Assembly: GCF_018224955.1 (NCBI RefSeq)
Contig: NZ_JAGTUU010000006.1
Coordinates: 1-64,000, forward strand
Direction: 5' to 3'
Source of the DNA: Thetidibacter halocola
GTDB lineage: Bacteria; Pseudomonadota; Alphaproteobacteria; Rhodobacterales; Rhodobacteraceae
DNA length: 64,000 nt
A program made the translations under genes and the position numbers. Below the pieces are notes generated by a model that was not told where the DNA came from, made no database searches, and worked only from the letters and a program-made list of their open reading frames with translations. Positions 17,852-26,957 of this stretch are shown here, piece after piece (the stretch's first letter is position 1; the number at the start of each line of letters is the position of its first letter).

Positions 17852-18606
17852 TCACACCGCCATCTGCGAGCCCATCTCGACCACCCGGTCGCGCGGCAGA
17901 AGATAGAAATCGCTGGGATCCGTGGCGAGGCGCGACATCAGGATGTAGAGCCGGTCCTGCCAGACGGGCATGCCCACCGTCGGGCTGAAAACGATCCGGC
18001 GCAGTCCAAGGAAGAACGACACCTTGCGCCCCTCGAAATCCAGCCTGTCCCGCCAGCATTGGCTCAGCGTGCGTTGCCGTTCGGCGTATCCATGGAATCG
18101 AAGCGCTGGCTGACGCGGAAGAAGCGGTCGCTCAGCCGTTCGATCCGCGACCGGTCCGCCTCTGCCACGCGGGGGGGGGGGACGTCGACGGTTTCCACGG
18201 TCAGCACGATGATCTGTTGATGCCGCACGTGGTTGTGCCTGAGATTGTGCGGCAGGGCCGGCGGCGTCGCGTTGGCGTCGCTGGTCAGGTAGAACGCCGT
18301 GCCCGGCGCGTGCAGGGCCGGGCCGCGCTCGATCTGGCTGATGAAGCGGTCCAGCAGCACGGATCGCGCGCGGCTGCGTAGGAAAAGCTCCCTGGTGCCG
18401 CGCGACCACGTCTACATGGCCACGCCGATCACGGCCCCCAGGGCCAGCGGCACTTAGCCGCCTTCGGGCGCCTTCAGAAGGTTCGCCGAAAAGCACGCGC
18501 CTTCGATCAGAAGGACGAAAACAGCGAGCGCGCTGACCTGCGGCAGCAGCCCCCCAGTCGCGCGCCAGCAGGAAGAACGGGTTTTCCAGCGCGGCCGGGC
18601 ACCGTC
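17852..18606 (-). pseudogene. Broken kup-type potassium transporter (C-terminal part)
   Basis: Kup-family sequence is spread over frames. Reading on the minus strand: ENPFFLLARDWGLLP (about 18580), a frameshift, then ALAVFVLLIEGACFSANLL and KAPEGG followed by an in-frame TAA (18454), PLALGAVIGVAM followed by TAG where Trp is expected, then RFISQIERGPALHAPGTAFY and HVRHQQIIVLTVETVDVP (18064-18360). A last frameshift near 18090 leads to KVSFFLGLRRIVFSPTVGMP and the proper C-terminus ending at 17852. The N-terminal two thirds are absent. Kup proteins import K+ with protons; this copy cannot. exoD starts its 3' end 13 bases away, so the deletion brought it close. Confidence 0.88.
18171..18181. 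repeat. G11 homopolymer inside the kup relic
   Basis: Eleven consecutive G on the + strand (C on the coding strand, read as Pro-Pro-Pro in DVPPPRVAEADR where the family usually has DVPRV). Such a tract slips easily. The frame is open across it at the length seen, but the gene is already broken elsewhere. Confidence 0.9.
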
Positions 18607-18619
18607 GATGAGGTCTCCA

Positions 18620-19246
18620 TCAGAAGATGCTCGCCACCGCAAAGACCCCACCACCGACGATCGCCGCCACCAGCAGCATGGCAAGCCCGGATCCGACCAG
18701 TCCGGCAACCAGCCACAGCCCGTCGCGCTCGCTCAGCGCCAGTCCCATCGCGATGATTGCAAGCGCAGGCACGCCGTTGGCGAAGGGGATGGGCAGGAAC
18801 AGCAGCAGCGACATCACCAGGCAGGCCGCCCCGATCATCTGGTCGACGGCCGCCGCCTTGCCCGGCCACAGGCGCGGGCGGGCCAGCCGCTCGATCCGTT
18901 CGACCCAGGGCAGCGAGTGGCGCACGATCCTGGCAAAGTGCGCCCGGTCGATGGACCGCTCGCTGAGCGCCCGGGGCAGCCAGACAGAAGGACGGCCGAC
19001 GATCAGCTGTAGTGCGATGATCATCAACGGCAGGCCGGTCAGGACCGACGAGCCGGGCAGATAGAGGAACACGTTCGGCACCGCGAACAGCACCATCAGC
19101 GGCGCAAAGCTGCGGTCGCGCAGGCCGGACACCAGGTCGCCCAGCGCAATGCGCGGGCCAAGCCCGGTTTCGAGGTCGCGCAGCACGTCGGAAAGCCGCC
19201 GCGGCGTGACGCGGTCCGCCATGTCGATGTCAGGCTGCGTGGTCAT
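18620..19246 (-). CDS. exoD: ExoD-family exopolysaccharide synthesis protein
   Basis: A 208-aa membrane protein of the ExoD family, described from Sinorhizobium as needed for exopolysaccharide synthesis and alkali tolerance; its biochemical role is unknown. The family segment ALGDLVSGLRDRSFAPLMV is at about 35, followed by helix pairs (FAVPNVFLYLPGSSVLTGLP; QMIGAACLVMSLLLFLPIPF; the final hydrophobic GLVGSGLAMLLVAAIVGGG). I use ATG 19246 (MTTQPDID), which overlaps the terC stop by 4 bases; a start 21 codons earlier would lie inside terC. It is probably co-transcribed with terC. Confidence 0.88.
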   Translation of the reverse strand: MTTQPDIDMADRVTPRRLSDVLRDLETGLGPRIALGDLVSGLRDRSFAPLMVLFAVPNVFLYLPGSSVLTGLPLMIIALQLIVGRPSVWLPRALSERSIDRAHFARIVRHSLPWVERIERLARPRLWPGKAAAVDQMIGAACLVMSLLLFLPIPFANGVPALAIIAMGLALSERDGLWLVAGLVGSGLAMLLVAAIVGGGVFAVASIF

Positions 19247-20253
19247 TTGGCGGGGCCTTCGACCTTGATGGCGAGCGCCGGCGCGATTGCGGCGGGGCGC
19301 GTCCGCCACAGCGACAGAACCACGCCCCCGACCAGGATTCCGGCGGTCACGCCCAGCGACAGCGCCGGAGGCACCTTTTCGATGCCCAGAAACTCGGCGG
19401 CAAGGACCTTGGACCCGATGAAAATCAGCACCAGCGACAGCGCGGTCTTAAGGTGGACGAAGCGGTGCAGCATCGCCGAAAGCGCGAAGTAGAGCGCGCG
19501 AAGGCCGAGGATGGCGAAGATGTTCGAGGTGTAGATGATGTAGGGGTCGGTCGTGATCGCGAAGATCGCCGGGATCGAGTCGACGGCAAAGATCACGTCC
19601 GCCAGTTCGACCATCACCAGCGCCAGGAACAGCGGCGTGAGAAACAGGGCGCTGCGCCCGCTGAGGTCGCGTGGGCGGCGCACGAAGAACCGCTCGCCCT
19701 CCAGCCCTTCGGTCACGCGGAACCGCCGGCGCATGAAACGCAGCACCGGGTTGGCGGCCACGTCGTATTCCTCGTCGCCGCTGCGCAGCATCTTGATGCC
19801 GGTGAGGATCAGGAAGCCGGCAAAGATCAGCAGCACCCATTCGAACCGGGCAACGACCGCCGCGCCCGCCCCGATCATGATGCCGCGCAAGATGATGACG
19901 CCGAGGATGCCGTAGACCAGCACGCGGTGCTGGTAGGCACGGGGAATGCCGAAATAGCCGAAGATCATCGCAATGACGAAGATGTTGTCCATCGCCAGGC
20001 TCTTCTCGACGACGAAGCCGGTCAGGTAGTCCAGCGCGGCCTGGCTGCCCAGGTGCTGCCAGACCCAGCCCGAAAAGGCGATGCCGACAGTAATGTAGAA
20101 GGCCGAGAGCCACAGGCTCTCTCGGATGCCGATTTCGTGCGACTTGCGATGCAGTACGCCAAGGTCGAAGACCAGCAGCGCCAGTACGAGGGCGAAAAAG
20201 ACGCCCCAGGTCCAGAGCGGCTTGCCCATAAGGTCAAGAAAGAGGATATCCAT
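19243..20253 (-). CDS. TerC-family integral membrane protein
   Basis: A 336-aa protein with about nine membrane helices. TerC motifs are visible: VVEKSLAMDNIFVIAMIF, with the acidic residues that are thought to bind metal, and the second half-repeat VELADVIFAVDSIPAIFAIT. Family members (TerC, Alx, MeeY) export manganese or load exported metalloenzymes; tellurite resistance is the historical name. ATG 20253 (MDILFLDLMG) is the family start; upstream in-frame sequence is not conserved-looking. The gene overlaps exoD. Confidence 0.9.
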   Translation of the reverse strand: MDILFLDLMGKPLWTWGVFFALVLALLVFDLGVLHRKSHEIGIRESLWLSAFYITVGIAFSGWVWQHLGSQAALDYLTGFVVEKSLAMDNIFVIAMIFGYFGIPRAYQHRVLVYGILGVIILRGIMIGAGAAVVARFEWVLLIFAGFLILTGIKMLRSGDEEYDVAANPVLRFMRRRFRVTEGLEGERFFVRRPRDLSGRSALFLTPLFLALVMVELADVIFAVDSIPAIFAITTDPYIIYTSNIFAILGLRALYFALSAMLHRFVHLKTALSLVLIFIGSKVLAAEFLGIEKVPPALSLGVTAGILVGGVVLSLWRTRPAAIAPALAIKVEGPAK

Positions 20254-20543
20254 TCGATGCGTCCAGCAAAGACACGCCCGCATAGAGGCCTCGGGCCGTT
20301 CATGCCGGAGTGCGGCGCTGCTATCGGACCCGAAACCCGAGCCTCGCAGATATGGACAGCGCCATGCGGCCTGCAATCGCGTCCATGGACTATATTTTTT
20401 TCGTCCCCGGCCTTGGATTTCTCCGGGCGGATACGGGGCTCGGACCGAGGCCGTCCGACGCCCAAACCCCGGCACACCGTTTCACGCCCGGAACCGCGTG
20501 GGGCGGGTTTCGGCCGGGCCTGTGAGGACCGGCCCGCGCGGCC

Positions 20544-20792
20544 TTAGCCGAGTTCCTTCAGCAGCCATTCGGCCCGCTCGACATGGGCGCGGGCGACGCC
20601 CAGCTTGCTTTCCAGCCGGGCTTTCTTGTCGGCGGATGGCGCCACCTCGATTCCGGCCTCGATCTCGGCCACCTTCTTGCGCAATTTCAGCAGGACCTTC
20701 TCGACATCGCCTGGCTTGATCTTGCTGGCCTTGCCGCTGTCGAGGCGTTCATTGTAGTCGACCACTTTCGCGGCGAGTTTTTTCAGACCCAT
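20544..20792 (-). CDS. Small coiled-coil hypothetical protein
   Basis: An 82-aa, Lys/Glu-rich protein starting MGLKKLAAKVVDYNERL and ending VERAEWLLKELG. Heptad-like spacing of Leu/Val/Ile across residues 28-80 suggests a helical hairpin. No signal peptide or membrane helix. I recognise no named family. ATG 20792 is preceded by GGAGAA; a longer reading would overlap the nptA-like stop. It lies 46 bases downstream of the phosphate transporter on the same strand. A 6-base GC hairpin (20515-20536) follows its stop and may end the transcript. Confidence 0.65.
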   Translation of the reverse strand: MGLKKLAAKVVDYNERLDSGKASKIKPGDVEKVLLKLRKKVAEIEAGIEVAPSADKKARLESKLGVARAHVERAEWLLKELG

Positions 20793-20838
20793 CTGCGGTT
20801 CTCCGATCCTTGCCCCGGCCTGAGCCGATAGCCCCGTT

Positions 20839-22689
20839 TCATGACGTTTCCGTGACATGCCCCTTTGCCGGTCCCGGCCCAGACCGGGTTTCCCGGTCGG
20901 CCGTGGGATCGTCGAGTTCCTCGTCATCGAGCGACAGCAGGCGCTCCACCTCGGCCATCGCGCTGTCGCGCTCGACGTAATAGCTGCGGGCGGCCTCGAT
21001 CAGGTCGCGCATGGCGCTGTAGGCATAGCCGGAATCGTTGAGGAAAGAGGTGGCGGCGGCCGGCGTCAGGTCGCCGCTGCGGATCAGCGCCTCGACCTTT
21101 TTCGCGGCCGAGCGGGCGGCCTCCTCGACCTGGACGCGCTCCTGGTCCAGCCACAGCGCGCTGCGATCCTCGGGCGCGGCCTGGCCCAGCTTGCGGATCT
21201 CGACCGCGATGCGGGCGATCTCGGTCCGAAGACCGTCGTACAGCTCGGTGACAGAGCCCTGCGCCCGCGTCGTGTAGCGAAGGACGTTCTTGCGCAGATG
21301 CTTCACAGCCTTGACCGCCTGCACGATATCGCTCGCCACGTCGCGCAGCGAATAGACTCGTTCCGCGATGTCCGGTGGCAGGCGCTTGTCACCCGCCCGC
21401 GTGGTGAACTCCACGATCGCCGAGTAGAGCGTCTTGATGCGGTGTTCATACCGCTCGTCGATGTCCAGCCCGAGGGGCGCGCGGCTCCGGCGCACGGTCC
21501 GGGCAATGTCGTCGGTCGCGTGGATCTGTTCACGGTGCAGGTTCAGACCATGCAGGATCAGCTCCTCGGCATTATCGTAGAGATGCAGGACTTCCTTGCG
21601 CAGCGCGATCTCCAGCGTCTGCGGGAACTCGTCGACCGCCTCGTTCAGGAAATGCGGGCGGCTCACGTCCGGCAGGGGTTCCACGATGCGGCGTTCGAGA
21701 AAGGCGATGAGCCGCGCCAGAACGGGCAGCATGAGCGTGACACCCAGCACATTGAAGATCGTGTGAAAGACGGCGAGCTTCATCGCATAGTCGTCGGCCG
21801 CGATCCCGACTGCCGCGCTGATCCAGTCGACGGCCTCGCGCAGCGGCGTGATCAGCGCCAGGGCGACCGCCGCCGTCGTGACGTTGAAGATGAGATGCGC
21901 AAGCGCCAGGCGCTTGCCCTGGAAATTCGCCCCAAGCGCGCCGATGATCGCAGTGATTGTCGTGCCGATATTCGCGCCGATCGCCAGCGCCAGGGCATTG
22001 TCATAGCCGATCTGGCCAGCGGCAAGCGCCGTCAGGATCAGCACCATCGTCGCATGGCTCGACTGCATGATGACGGTCGCCACGGTCCCGATCACGGCAT
22101 AGACGGCCAGGCCGACCAATCCCGGCAGGGCAAAGCGGGTCAGGTCGATCTCGTCCTTGAATGCGTCAAAGCCCTCTTTCATGTAGTGGATGCCGAGAAA
22201 CAGGAACCCCAGTCCGCCCAGGGCATAACCCACACCGCGCAGCGCCTTGGACTTCTGGAACACCAGGACGATGCTGATCGCGATCATCGGCATGGCGTAG
22301 GAGGCGATATCGACCTTCAGCCCCAGTCCCGCCACCAGCCAGGCGCCGGTGGTCGTGCCGATATTGGCCCCGAAGATGATCCCGACGCCCCCGACCAGCG
22401 AGATCAGGCCCGCGCTCAGGAACGATATGGTGATGACCGAGACCAGCGAGCTGGACTGCAACAGCGTCGTCGAGACGATCCCGAAGGCGACGGCGCGCGG
22501 CGTCGACCGGGTCGCCTGTTCCAGCACCCGCTCCAGCGTGCCACCGCCGAACAGCTTGAAGCCGTCCTCGAGCATCAGCATTCCAAACAGGAAGATCGCG
22601 ACGCCCGCGGCGATCTCCTGCGCGTCCGGGCTGAACCAGAAGGCCAGGACCAGCACCGCGATCGCAACCGGAAGGTAATAGCGGGTCAT
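20839..22689 (-). CDS. Na+/phosphate cotransporter family protein (PNaS, NptA/YjbB type) with C-terminal PhoU-like domain
   Basis: A 616-aa protein. The membrane half (about 1-340) has the two inverted repeats of the PNaS family, each with a QSS motif: STTLLQSSSLVSVITISFLS and TVATVIMQSSHATMVLILTA, and GANIGTTTGAW / GANIGTTITAIIG. The soluble half (about 360-590) is helical, PhoU-like. Bacterial YjbB-type members mainly export phosphate when internal levels are high. It is divergent from a Pit-type transporter, with 271 bases between. ATG 22689 is the only sensible start. Confidence 0.9.
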   Translation of the reverse strand: MTRYYLPVAIAVLVLAFWFSPDAQEIAAGVAIFLFGMLMLEDGFKLFGGGTLERVLEQATRSTPRAVAFGIVSTTLLQSSSLVSVITISFLSAGLISLVGGVGIIFGANIGTTTGAWLVAGLGLKVDIASYAMPMIAISIVLVFQKSKALRGVGYALGGLGFLFLGIHYMKEGFDAFKDEIDLTRFALPGLVGLAVYAVIGTVATVIMQSSHATMVLILTALAAGQIGYDNALALAIGANIGTTITAIIGALGANFQGKRLALAHLIFNVTTAAVALALITPLREAVDWISAAVGIAADDYAMKLAVFHTIFNVLGVTLMLPVLARLIAFLERRIVEPLPDVSRPHFLNEAVDEFPQTLEIALRKEVLHLYDNAEELILHGLNLHREQIHATDDIARTVRRSRAPLGLDIDERYEHRIKTLYSAIVEFTTRAGDKRLPPDIAERVYSLRDVASDIVQAVKAVKHLRKNVLRYTTRAQGSVTELYDGLRTEIARIAVEIRKLGQAAPEDRSALWLDQERVQVEEAARSAAKKVEALIRSGDLTPAAATSFLNDSGYAYSAMRDLIEAARSYYVERDSAMAEVERLLSLDDEELDDPTADRETRSGPGPAKGHVTETS

Positions 22690-22960
22690 TCAGCCATTCC
22701 ACTGGCACAAGCACGGCTTGCCACCAGCACCGCCTTGCGGCGCCGGAATACCAACTGCCTCCTGCCCGCGGATCCCGTCATCCGCACCGCAGTAACGCGA
22801 GACCTGTCCAACCGGATCACCGCCTGCCTCCCGGGGATGTTGCAATTCGGACGCTATCGGCGCCGGAACGGCCCGTCCTTGACCTGCGTCATGCAATAAT
22901 TCGGCGGCACGGTGGACCGTTCGCCGCTGGCTGTCGCGCGCCCGGGAGACGCGCAAGAAA

Positions 22961-24541
22961 ATGGGGGATCTTGCCTTGCTCAGAACAGAAACCATCGAAA
23001 CCGCCGTCCAACGGAACCGCGACGAGTTGTTCCGCTTCGGAACTGCGCTCATCTTTATCGTCGGCATCATGCTTTTCACGATCGTCCGCACCGACGGCGG
23101 CATTGACGGCACGCTGCTGGTCGTCGCCGCGATGATCGGCGGTTACATGGCGATGAACATCGGTGCCAACGACGTGGCCAACAATGTCGGACCGGCGGTC
23201 GGTTCGCATGCCATCTCGCTGACTGGGGCGATCCTCATCGCCGCCTTCTTCGAGGCAGGCGGCGCGCTGATCGCGGGCGGCGACGTCGTCGGCACGATCA
23301 AGAGCGGCATCATCGACCCCGACCTTGTCGCCGATCGCGATACGTTCATCTGGCTCATGATCGCCGCCCTGCTTGCTGCCGCGGTCTGGCTGAACTTCGC
23401 GACGGCCATCGGCGCTCCGGTATCCACCACGCATTCGATCGTGGGCGGGGTGCTGGGTGCGGGCATCGCGGCGGCGGGATGGAACATCGCGAACTGGTCC
23501 GTCGTGGGCCAGATCGCCGCAAGCTGGGTGATCTCGCCGGTCATGGGCGGGCTGATCGCGGCGGGCTTCCTCTATTTCATCAAGCGGACGATCACTTACA
23601 GGCAGGACGTCCTCGAGTCGGCCAACCGCATGGTGCCGGTGCTGGTGGCCATCATGGCCTGGGCCTTCGCGACCTACCTGATGCTGAAGGGCGTCAAGCA
23701 GATCGTGGCAGTCTCCTTTCCGGTCGCGGTGCTCATCGGTGTCGTGGCCGCTGTCGTGGTCTACCTGCTGATGCGGCCCTACATCGCCCGCCGGACCGCG
23801 ACGCTGGAAAACCGCAAGGCCAGTGTCAACGATCTGTTCACCGTGCCGCTGATCTTTGCCGCCGCGCTGCTGAGCTTTGCCCACGGCGCGAATGACGTGG
23901 CCAACGCCGTCGGGCCGCTTGCCGGCATCACCGAGGCCATCACCGGCGGCGGCGTATCCGAAAAGGCGTCGATCCCGCTTTGGGTGATGGCCGTCGGCGC
24001 CATTGGCATCTCGCTGGGACTGGCCCTCTATGGCCCGAAACTGATCCGCACCGTCGGCAGCGAGATCACCGAACTCGACAAGACGCGGGCCTTCTGTATC
24101 GCCCTCGCCGCCGCGATCACCGTCATCATCGCCTCGCAGCTGGGCCTGCCGGTCAGTTCCACCCACATCGCCGTGGGCGGGGTCTTTGGCGTCGGCTTCC
24201 TGCGCGAATACATCAAGTCGAGCTATGCCCAGATGCTCGAGGAAATCCGCGACCATCACGCGAACCACGACCCTGACGCGGTCGATGAATTCCTCGTACG
24301 TTTCGAGGCCGCGGACGTGACGACAAAGGGAGAGATGCTGCGCGACATGAAGGCGCAAGCCTCGCGGGACCGGCTGCTGGGCAAGCGCGAAAGACGGGGG
24401 CTGGGGCGTGTGCACCGGGTCGAACTGGTCAAGCGCACCCTGCTGCTGCGCATCGCGGCGGCCTGGATCATCACGGTTCCCATCGCTGCCGGCCTTGCCG
24501 CGATGTTTTTCTTCATGCTGCGCGGGATGCTTCTTCCCTGA
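22961..24541 (+). CDS. Low-affinity inorganic phosphate transporter, Pit family
   Basis: A 526-aa membrane protein with both Pit signature repeats: NIGANDVANNVGPAVGSHA (about 65) and AHGANDVANAVGPLAG (about 307). STTHSIVGGVLGAG and SSTHIAVGGVFGVG mark the matching second halves of each repeat. A polar loop of about 70 residues (HHANHDPDAVDEFL onward) precedes the last two hydrophobic segments, longer than in E. coli PitA. Pit proteins move metal-phosphate with protons. It is transcribed away from the PNaS gene, so uptake and export are arranged back to back. ATG 22961 has no strong ribosome-binding site; GTG/ATG starts slightly downstream are possible. Confidence 0.92.
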   Translation: MGDLALLRTETIETAVQRNRDELFRFGTALIFIVGIMLFTIVRTDGGIDGTLLVVAAMIGGYMAMNIGANDVANNVGPAVGSHAISLTGAILIAAFFEAGGALIAGGDVVGTIKSGIIDPDLVADRDTFIWLMIAALLAAAVWLNFATAIGAPVSTTHSIVGGVLGAGIAAAGWNIANWSVVGQIAASWVISPVMGGLIAAGFLYFIKRTITYRQDVLESANRMVPVLVAIMAWAFATYLMLKGVKQIVAVSFPVAVLIGVVAAVVVYLLMRPYIARRTATLENRKASVNDLFTVPLIFAAALLSFAHGANDVANAVGPLAGITEAITGGGVSEKASIPLWVMAVGAIGISLGLALYGPKLIRTVGSEITELDKTRAFCIALAAAITVIIASQLGLPVSSTHIAVGGVFGVGFLREYIKSSYAQMLEEIRDHHANHDPDAVDEFLVRFEAADVTTKGEMLRDMKAQASRDRLLGKRERRGLGRVHRVELVKRTLLLRIAAAWIITVPIAAGLAAMFFFMLRGMLLP

Positions 24542-24997
24542 CGGGAACCGCCCCGATCCGCCATGGGTTCCGGCGTTTGAGCGGATCGCAGCCATCAGCG
24601 CCCCGGCGCAGGAATTCGCCCCGGATCGTACGGGCAGGCGCGCTTTGCCACGGCAAGGCGGCCTGCCCCGACGGCGACGCTGCGGCCCCCGTCCAGACCC
24701 TGCCACGCGCTGCCACCCCGCTTCTCCAGCTTGAGTCACGCGACCGGTAATGATCGTTTTTGGCTATCTTGGAAAAACTTCCTGACCCAGTCTGGACATC
24801 AGATTTTCGACAAGACTCTGTTATTCAATTATAAATCGGATAGACGCCTGCCTCCCGCAAGTTTTCGGGGGCGGGTGGAGGGAATTTTCCTTGACAGAAT
24901 CGGGCTCGATTTCCAACGATTGTAATCGAAAGTGACCGATCTTGATCGCTTTTGGCCGATCAAGGCCTGCCAGCAAGCCGACCAGGAAACCCGGACG
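24542..24997. other. Intergenic region upstream of the deoR-ugp operon
   Basis: 456 bases. The first 200 are GC-rich with no gene. From about 24755 the DNA becomes clearly AT-richer than its surroundings (TTATTCAATTATAAATCGG at 24819-24837), as expected for a promoter region. Candidate promoter and operator sequences are listed separately at 24891-24929. Confidence 0.6.
24891..24929 (+). promoter_or_regulatory. Candidate promoter and DeoR-type operator
   Basis: TTGACA at 24891-24896 is a perfect -35 hexamer; AACGAT at 24915-24920 is a poor -10 with 18-base spacing. An inverted repeat TCGATT (24906-24911) / AATCGA (24924-24929), 12 bases apart, overlaps the presumed -10 and start point. A repressor site at this position would let the DeoR protein encoded just downstream control its own operon. 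The assignment is inferred from position. Confidence 0.45.
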
Positions 24998-25783
24998 ATG
25001 ACCATGACCGAAGTGCCTGACCTGTCCGAGATTCGCCGCCGCAAGATCGCCGAGATCGTCGAGCAGCGCGGTGCCGTCGCCGTGCGCGAACTCTGCGACG
25101 AGTTGGGCCGGTCCGAGGCCACCATCCGCCGCGACCTGCGCGAACTGGGGCGGCAGGGCATCGTGTCGCGCACGCATGGCGGCGTCATGGCCAAGACCAG
25201 CGCCGCCTCGGACCTGCCCAACGACGAACGCAAGCTGATCGGCTGGGCCGAGAAGCAGCGCATCGCGCAGGCGGCGATGGACCGCCTGAACGGACAGGAA
25301 GTTGTCTTCCTGGATGCCGGGACGACGGCCCTGGCGGTGGCCGAACTGGCCGGGCAGAAGCCCGGCTGCCGCTATGTCACGACCTGTCTCGGCGTCGCCA
25401 AGCGGCTCAAGGCACAGGGCATCCGCGATTTCTACGTGATCGGCGGCAGCTATCTGCCGGTGAACGATTCCTTCGTCGGCAGCCTTGCCATTGCCGGTCT
25501 GCGCTCGCTGACCTTCGACGTGTCCTTCTTCTGCTGTTCGGCGGTGAATGTCGCGCGCGAATGCATCGAGATCGGCGACGAGATGTATGCGCTGATCCAG
25601 CGCGAGGCGCTCGCTTCGTCGCGCCAGCGGCTGGTCATCGCCGATCACCGCAAGTTCGAGACCTACGCCTTTACCCGCACCGCCGGGTTCGACGAGATCG
25701 ACGGTCTCATCACAAATGCCGAGTTGGCCGCCGATGTCGTCGGCCAGTTGCGCGGCACCGGATTGGAAGTCGTCACCGCATGA
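24998..25783 (+). CDS. DeoR/GlpR-family transcriptional regulator
   Basis: A 261-aa repressor-type protein. The N-terminal winged helix-turn-helix has the DeoR signature (RKIAEIVEQRGAVAVREL, then SEATIRRDLRELGRQGIVSR and THGG). The C-terminal sugar-phosphate-binding domain shows FLDAGTTALAVAEL and the VIADHRKF segment near the end. DeoR-family effectors are usually phosphorylated sugars or glycerol-3-phosphate, which fits the phosphodiester and sugar-phosphate enzymes downstream. I start at ATG 24998 (AGGA 11 bases upstream); ATG 25004 is equally possible, while GTG 24932 adds 22 residues unlike the family. Its stop overlaps the ATPase start (ATGA). Confidence 0.9.
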   Translation: MTMTEVPDLSEIRRRKIAEIVEQRGAVAVRELCDELGRSEATIRRDLRELGRQGIVSRTHGGVMAKTSAASDLPNDERKLIGWAEKQRIAQAAMDRLNGQEVVFLDAGTTALAVAELAGQKPGCRYVTTCLGVAKRLKAQGIRDFYVIGGSYLPVNDSFVGSLAIAGLRSLTFDVSFFCCSAVNVARECIEIGDEMYALIQREALASSRQRLVIADHRKFETYAFTRTAGFDEIDGLITNAELAADVVGQLRGTGLEVVTA

Positions 25784-26874
25784 ACAAGCCCGCAGACACA
25801 TCCTTTGGCAACGCCACTGCGGCCGTCTCTCTCGAGGTGCGCAACCTGCGCAAGAGCTGGGGCAAGACCGAGGTTCTGAGCGATGTCAGCTTCCGGATCG
25901 GCGCCGGCGGCTTTCTCACGCTGCTGGGCCCGTCGGGCTGCGGCAAGAGCACGCTGCTGCGCCTGATCTCTGGTCTCGACGAGACTTCTGGCGGGCAGAT
26001 CCTGATCGACGGGCGCGACGTCTCCAAAGTGTCGGCGGCCGACCGCAACCTGGGCATGGTGTTCCAGAACTACGCCCTGTTCCCACACCTGACGATCGAG
26101 GAAAACATCGGCTACGGCCTGAAGATCCGCAAGGTCGACAAGACCCGCCGGGACAAGACCATTGCCCGCGTGTCCGACCTGATGGGCCTGGGCCCGCTGC
26201 TGCAACGCAAGCCGTCGCAACTGTCGGGCGGCCAGCAGCAGCGCGTCGCGCTGGCACGGGTGCTGGTGTCGGAACGCCCGCTGGTCCTGATGGACGAGCC
26301 GCTGTCCAACCTCGACGCCAAGCTGCGCACCGAGATCCGCAGCGAGATCCGCTCGCTGAACAAGACGCTGGGAATCACCGTGATCTACGTCACCCACGAC
26401 CAGAGCGAGGCCCTGTCCATGTCGGACGAGGTCGTGCTGCTGAACGCCGGGAAGATCGCGCAATGGGGCACGCCCCGCGACCTCTACGAGAGCCCGGCAA
26501 ACACCTTTTCGGCCAGCTTCATCGGCACACCGCCGACGAACCTGCTGGAACCCGCCGACGTCGCGCTGCCCGAAAACCTCGGCCTCGACGGGGGGACCGC
26601 GCTGACCGACTATTTGATCGGCGTCCGCCCCGAGACCATGTGCTTTCCCGCTGACGGCGCCGCTTTCACGCTGACCGGCCGCGTCCTGTCGCTGGAATAC
26701 GAGGGCAACGTCACTCTGCTGCACCTCGAGGCCGCCTCGGGCGCCAAGGTGATCGTCGCCCATGGCGGGCACGACGTGCCCGCGCCCGGCGCCGAGGTAA
26801 CGGTCGGCTGGTCGCACGAGGCCACGCATTTCTTCTCGAAGAAGGACGGTGCGGCCATCCGCAGAAAGACCTGA
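25780..26874 (+). CDS. ABC transporter ATP-binding protein, UgpC/MalK type
   Basis: A 364-aa ATPase that energises a CUT1-type importer. Walker A is GPSGCGKSTLLRL (about 50), Q-loop MVFQNYALFPHLT, signature QLSGGQQQRVALAR, Walker B LVLMDEPLSNLDAKLR, H-loop YVTHDQSEA. The C-terminal part (about 240-360) carries the TOBE-type regulatory beta domain (LIGVRPETMCFP). It overlaps the deoR stop. The complete set ATPase, binding protein and two permeases follows in order on the same strand. Sequence alone does not fix the substrate. Confidence 0.93.
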   Translation: MNKPADTSFGNATAAVSLEVRNLRKSWGKTEVLSDVSFRIGAGGFLTLLGPSGCGKSTLLRLISGLDETSGGQILIDGRDVSKVSAADRNLGMVFQNYALFPHLTIEENIGYGLKIRKVDKTRRDKTIARVSDLMGLGPLLQRKPSQLSGGQQQRVALARVLVSERPLVLMDEPLSNLDAKLRTEIRSEIRSLNKTLGITVIYVTHDQSEALSMSDEVVLLNAGKIAQWGTPRDLYESPANTFSASFIGTPPTNLLEPADVALPENLGLDGGTALTDYLIGVRPETMCFPADGAAFTLTGRVLSLEYEGNVTLLHLEAASGAKVIVAHGGHDVPAPGAEVTVGWSHEATHFFSKKDGAAIRRKT

Positions 26875-26910
26875 CTCCGGCAGGACCCGAAGAAACGGGC
26901 CGCGGGACAA

Positions 26911-26946
26911 CCATGACGAAGACCAAGACCATGACGAAGACCAAGG
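26911..26946 (+). repeat. 18-base tandem duplication before the binding-protein start
   Basis: CCATGACGAAGACCAAGA (26911-26928) is followed at once by CCATGACGAAGACCAAGG, 17 of 18 bases identical. Each copy holds an ATG in the same frame as the real start at 26958, so three in-frame ATGs are stacked. The second copy ends in the ribosome-binding site (AGGGAGGA, 26944-26951). Confidence 0.95.
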
Positions 26947-26957
26947 GAGGAACAACC

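Noticed and set aside
17835-18496. Separate small genes in the kup area
   Set aside because: Each frame is a piece of one Kup protein in consecutive order; they are remnants of one gene.
20254-20543. A possible yybP-ykoY manganese riboswitch before the TerC gene
   Set aside because: TerC genes often have one, but I could not find the GGGGAGUAG-like core or the paired loops in this 290-base gap.
22690-22960. A PhoB box between the two phosphate transporters
   Set aside because: One half-like CCGTCAT is present, but no second CTGTCAT-type half at the required 11-base spacing.
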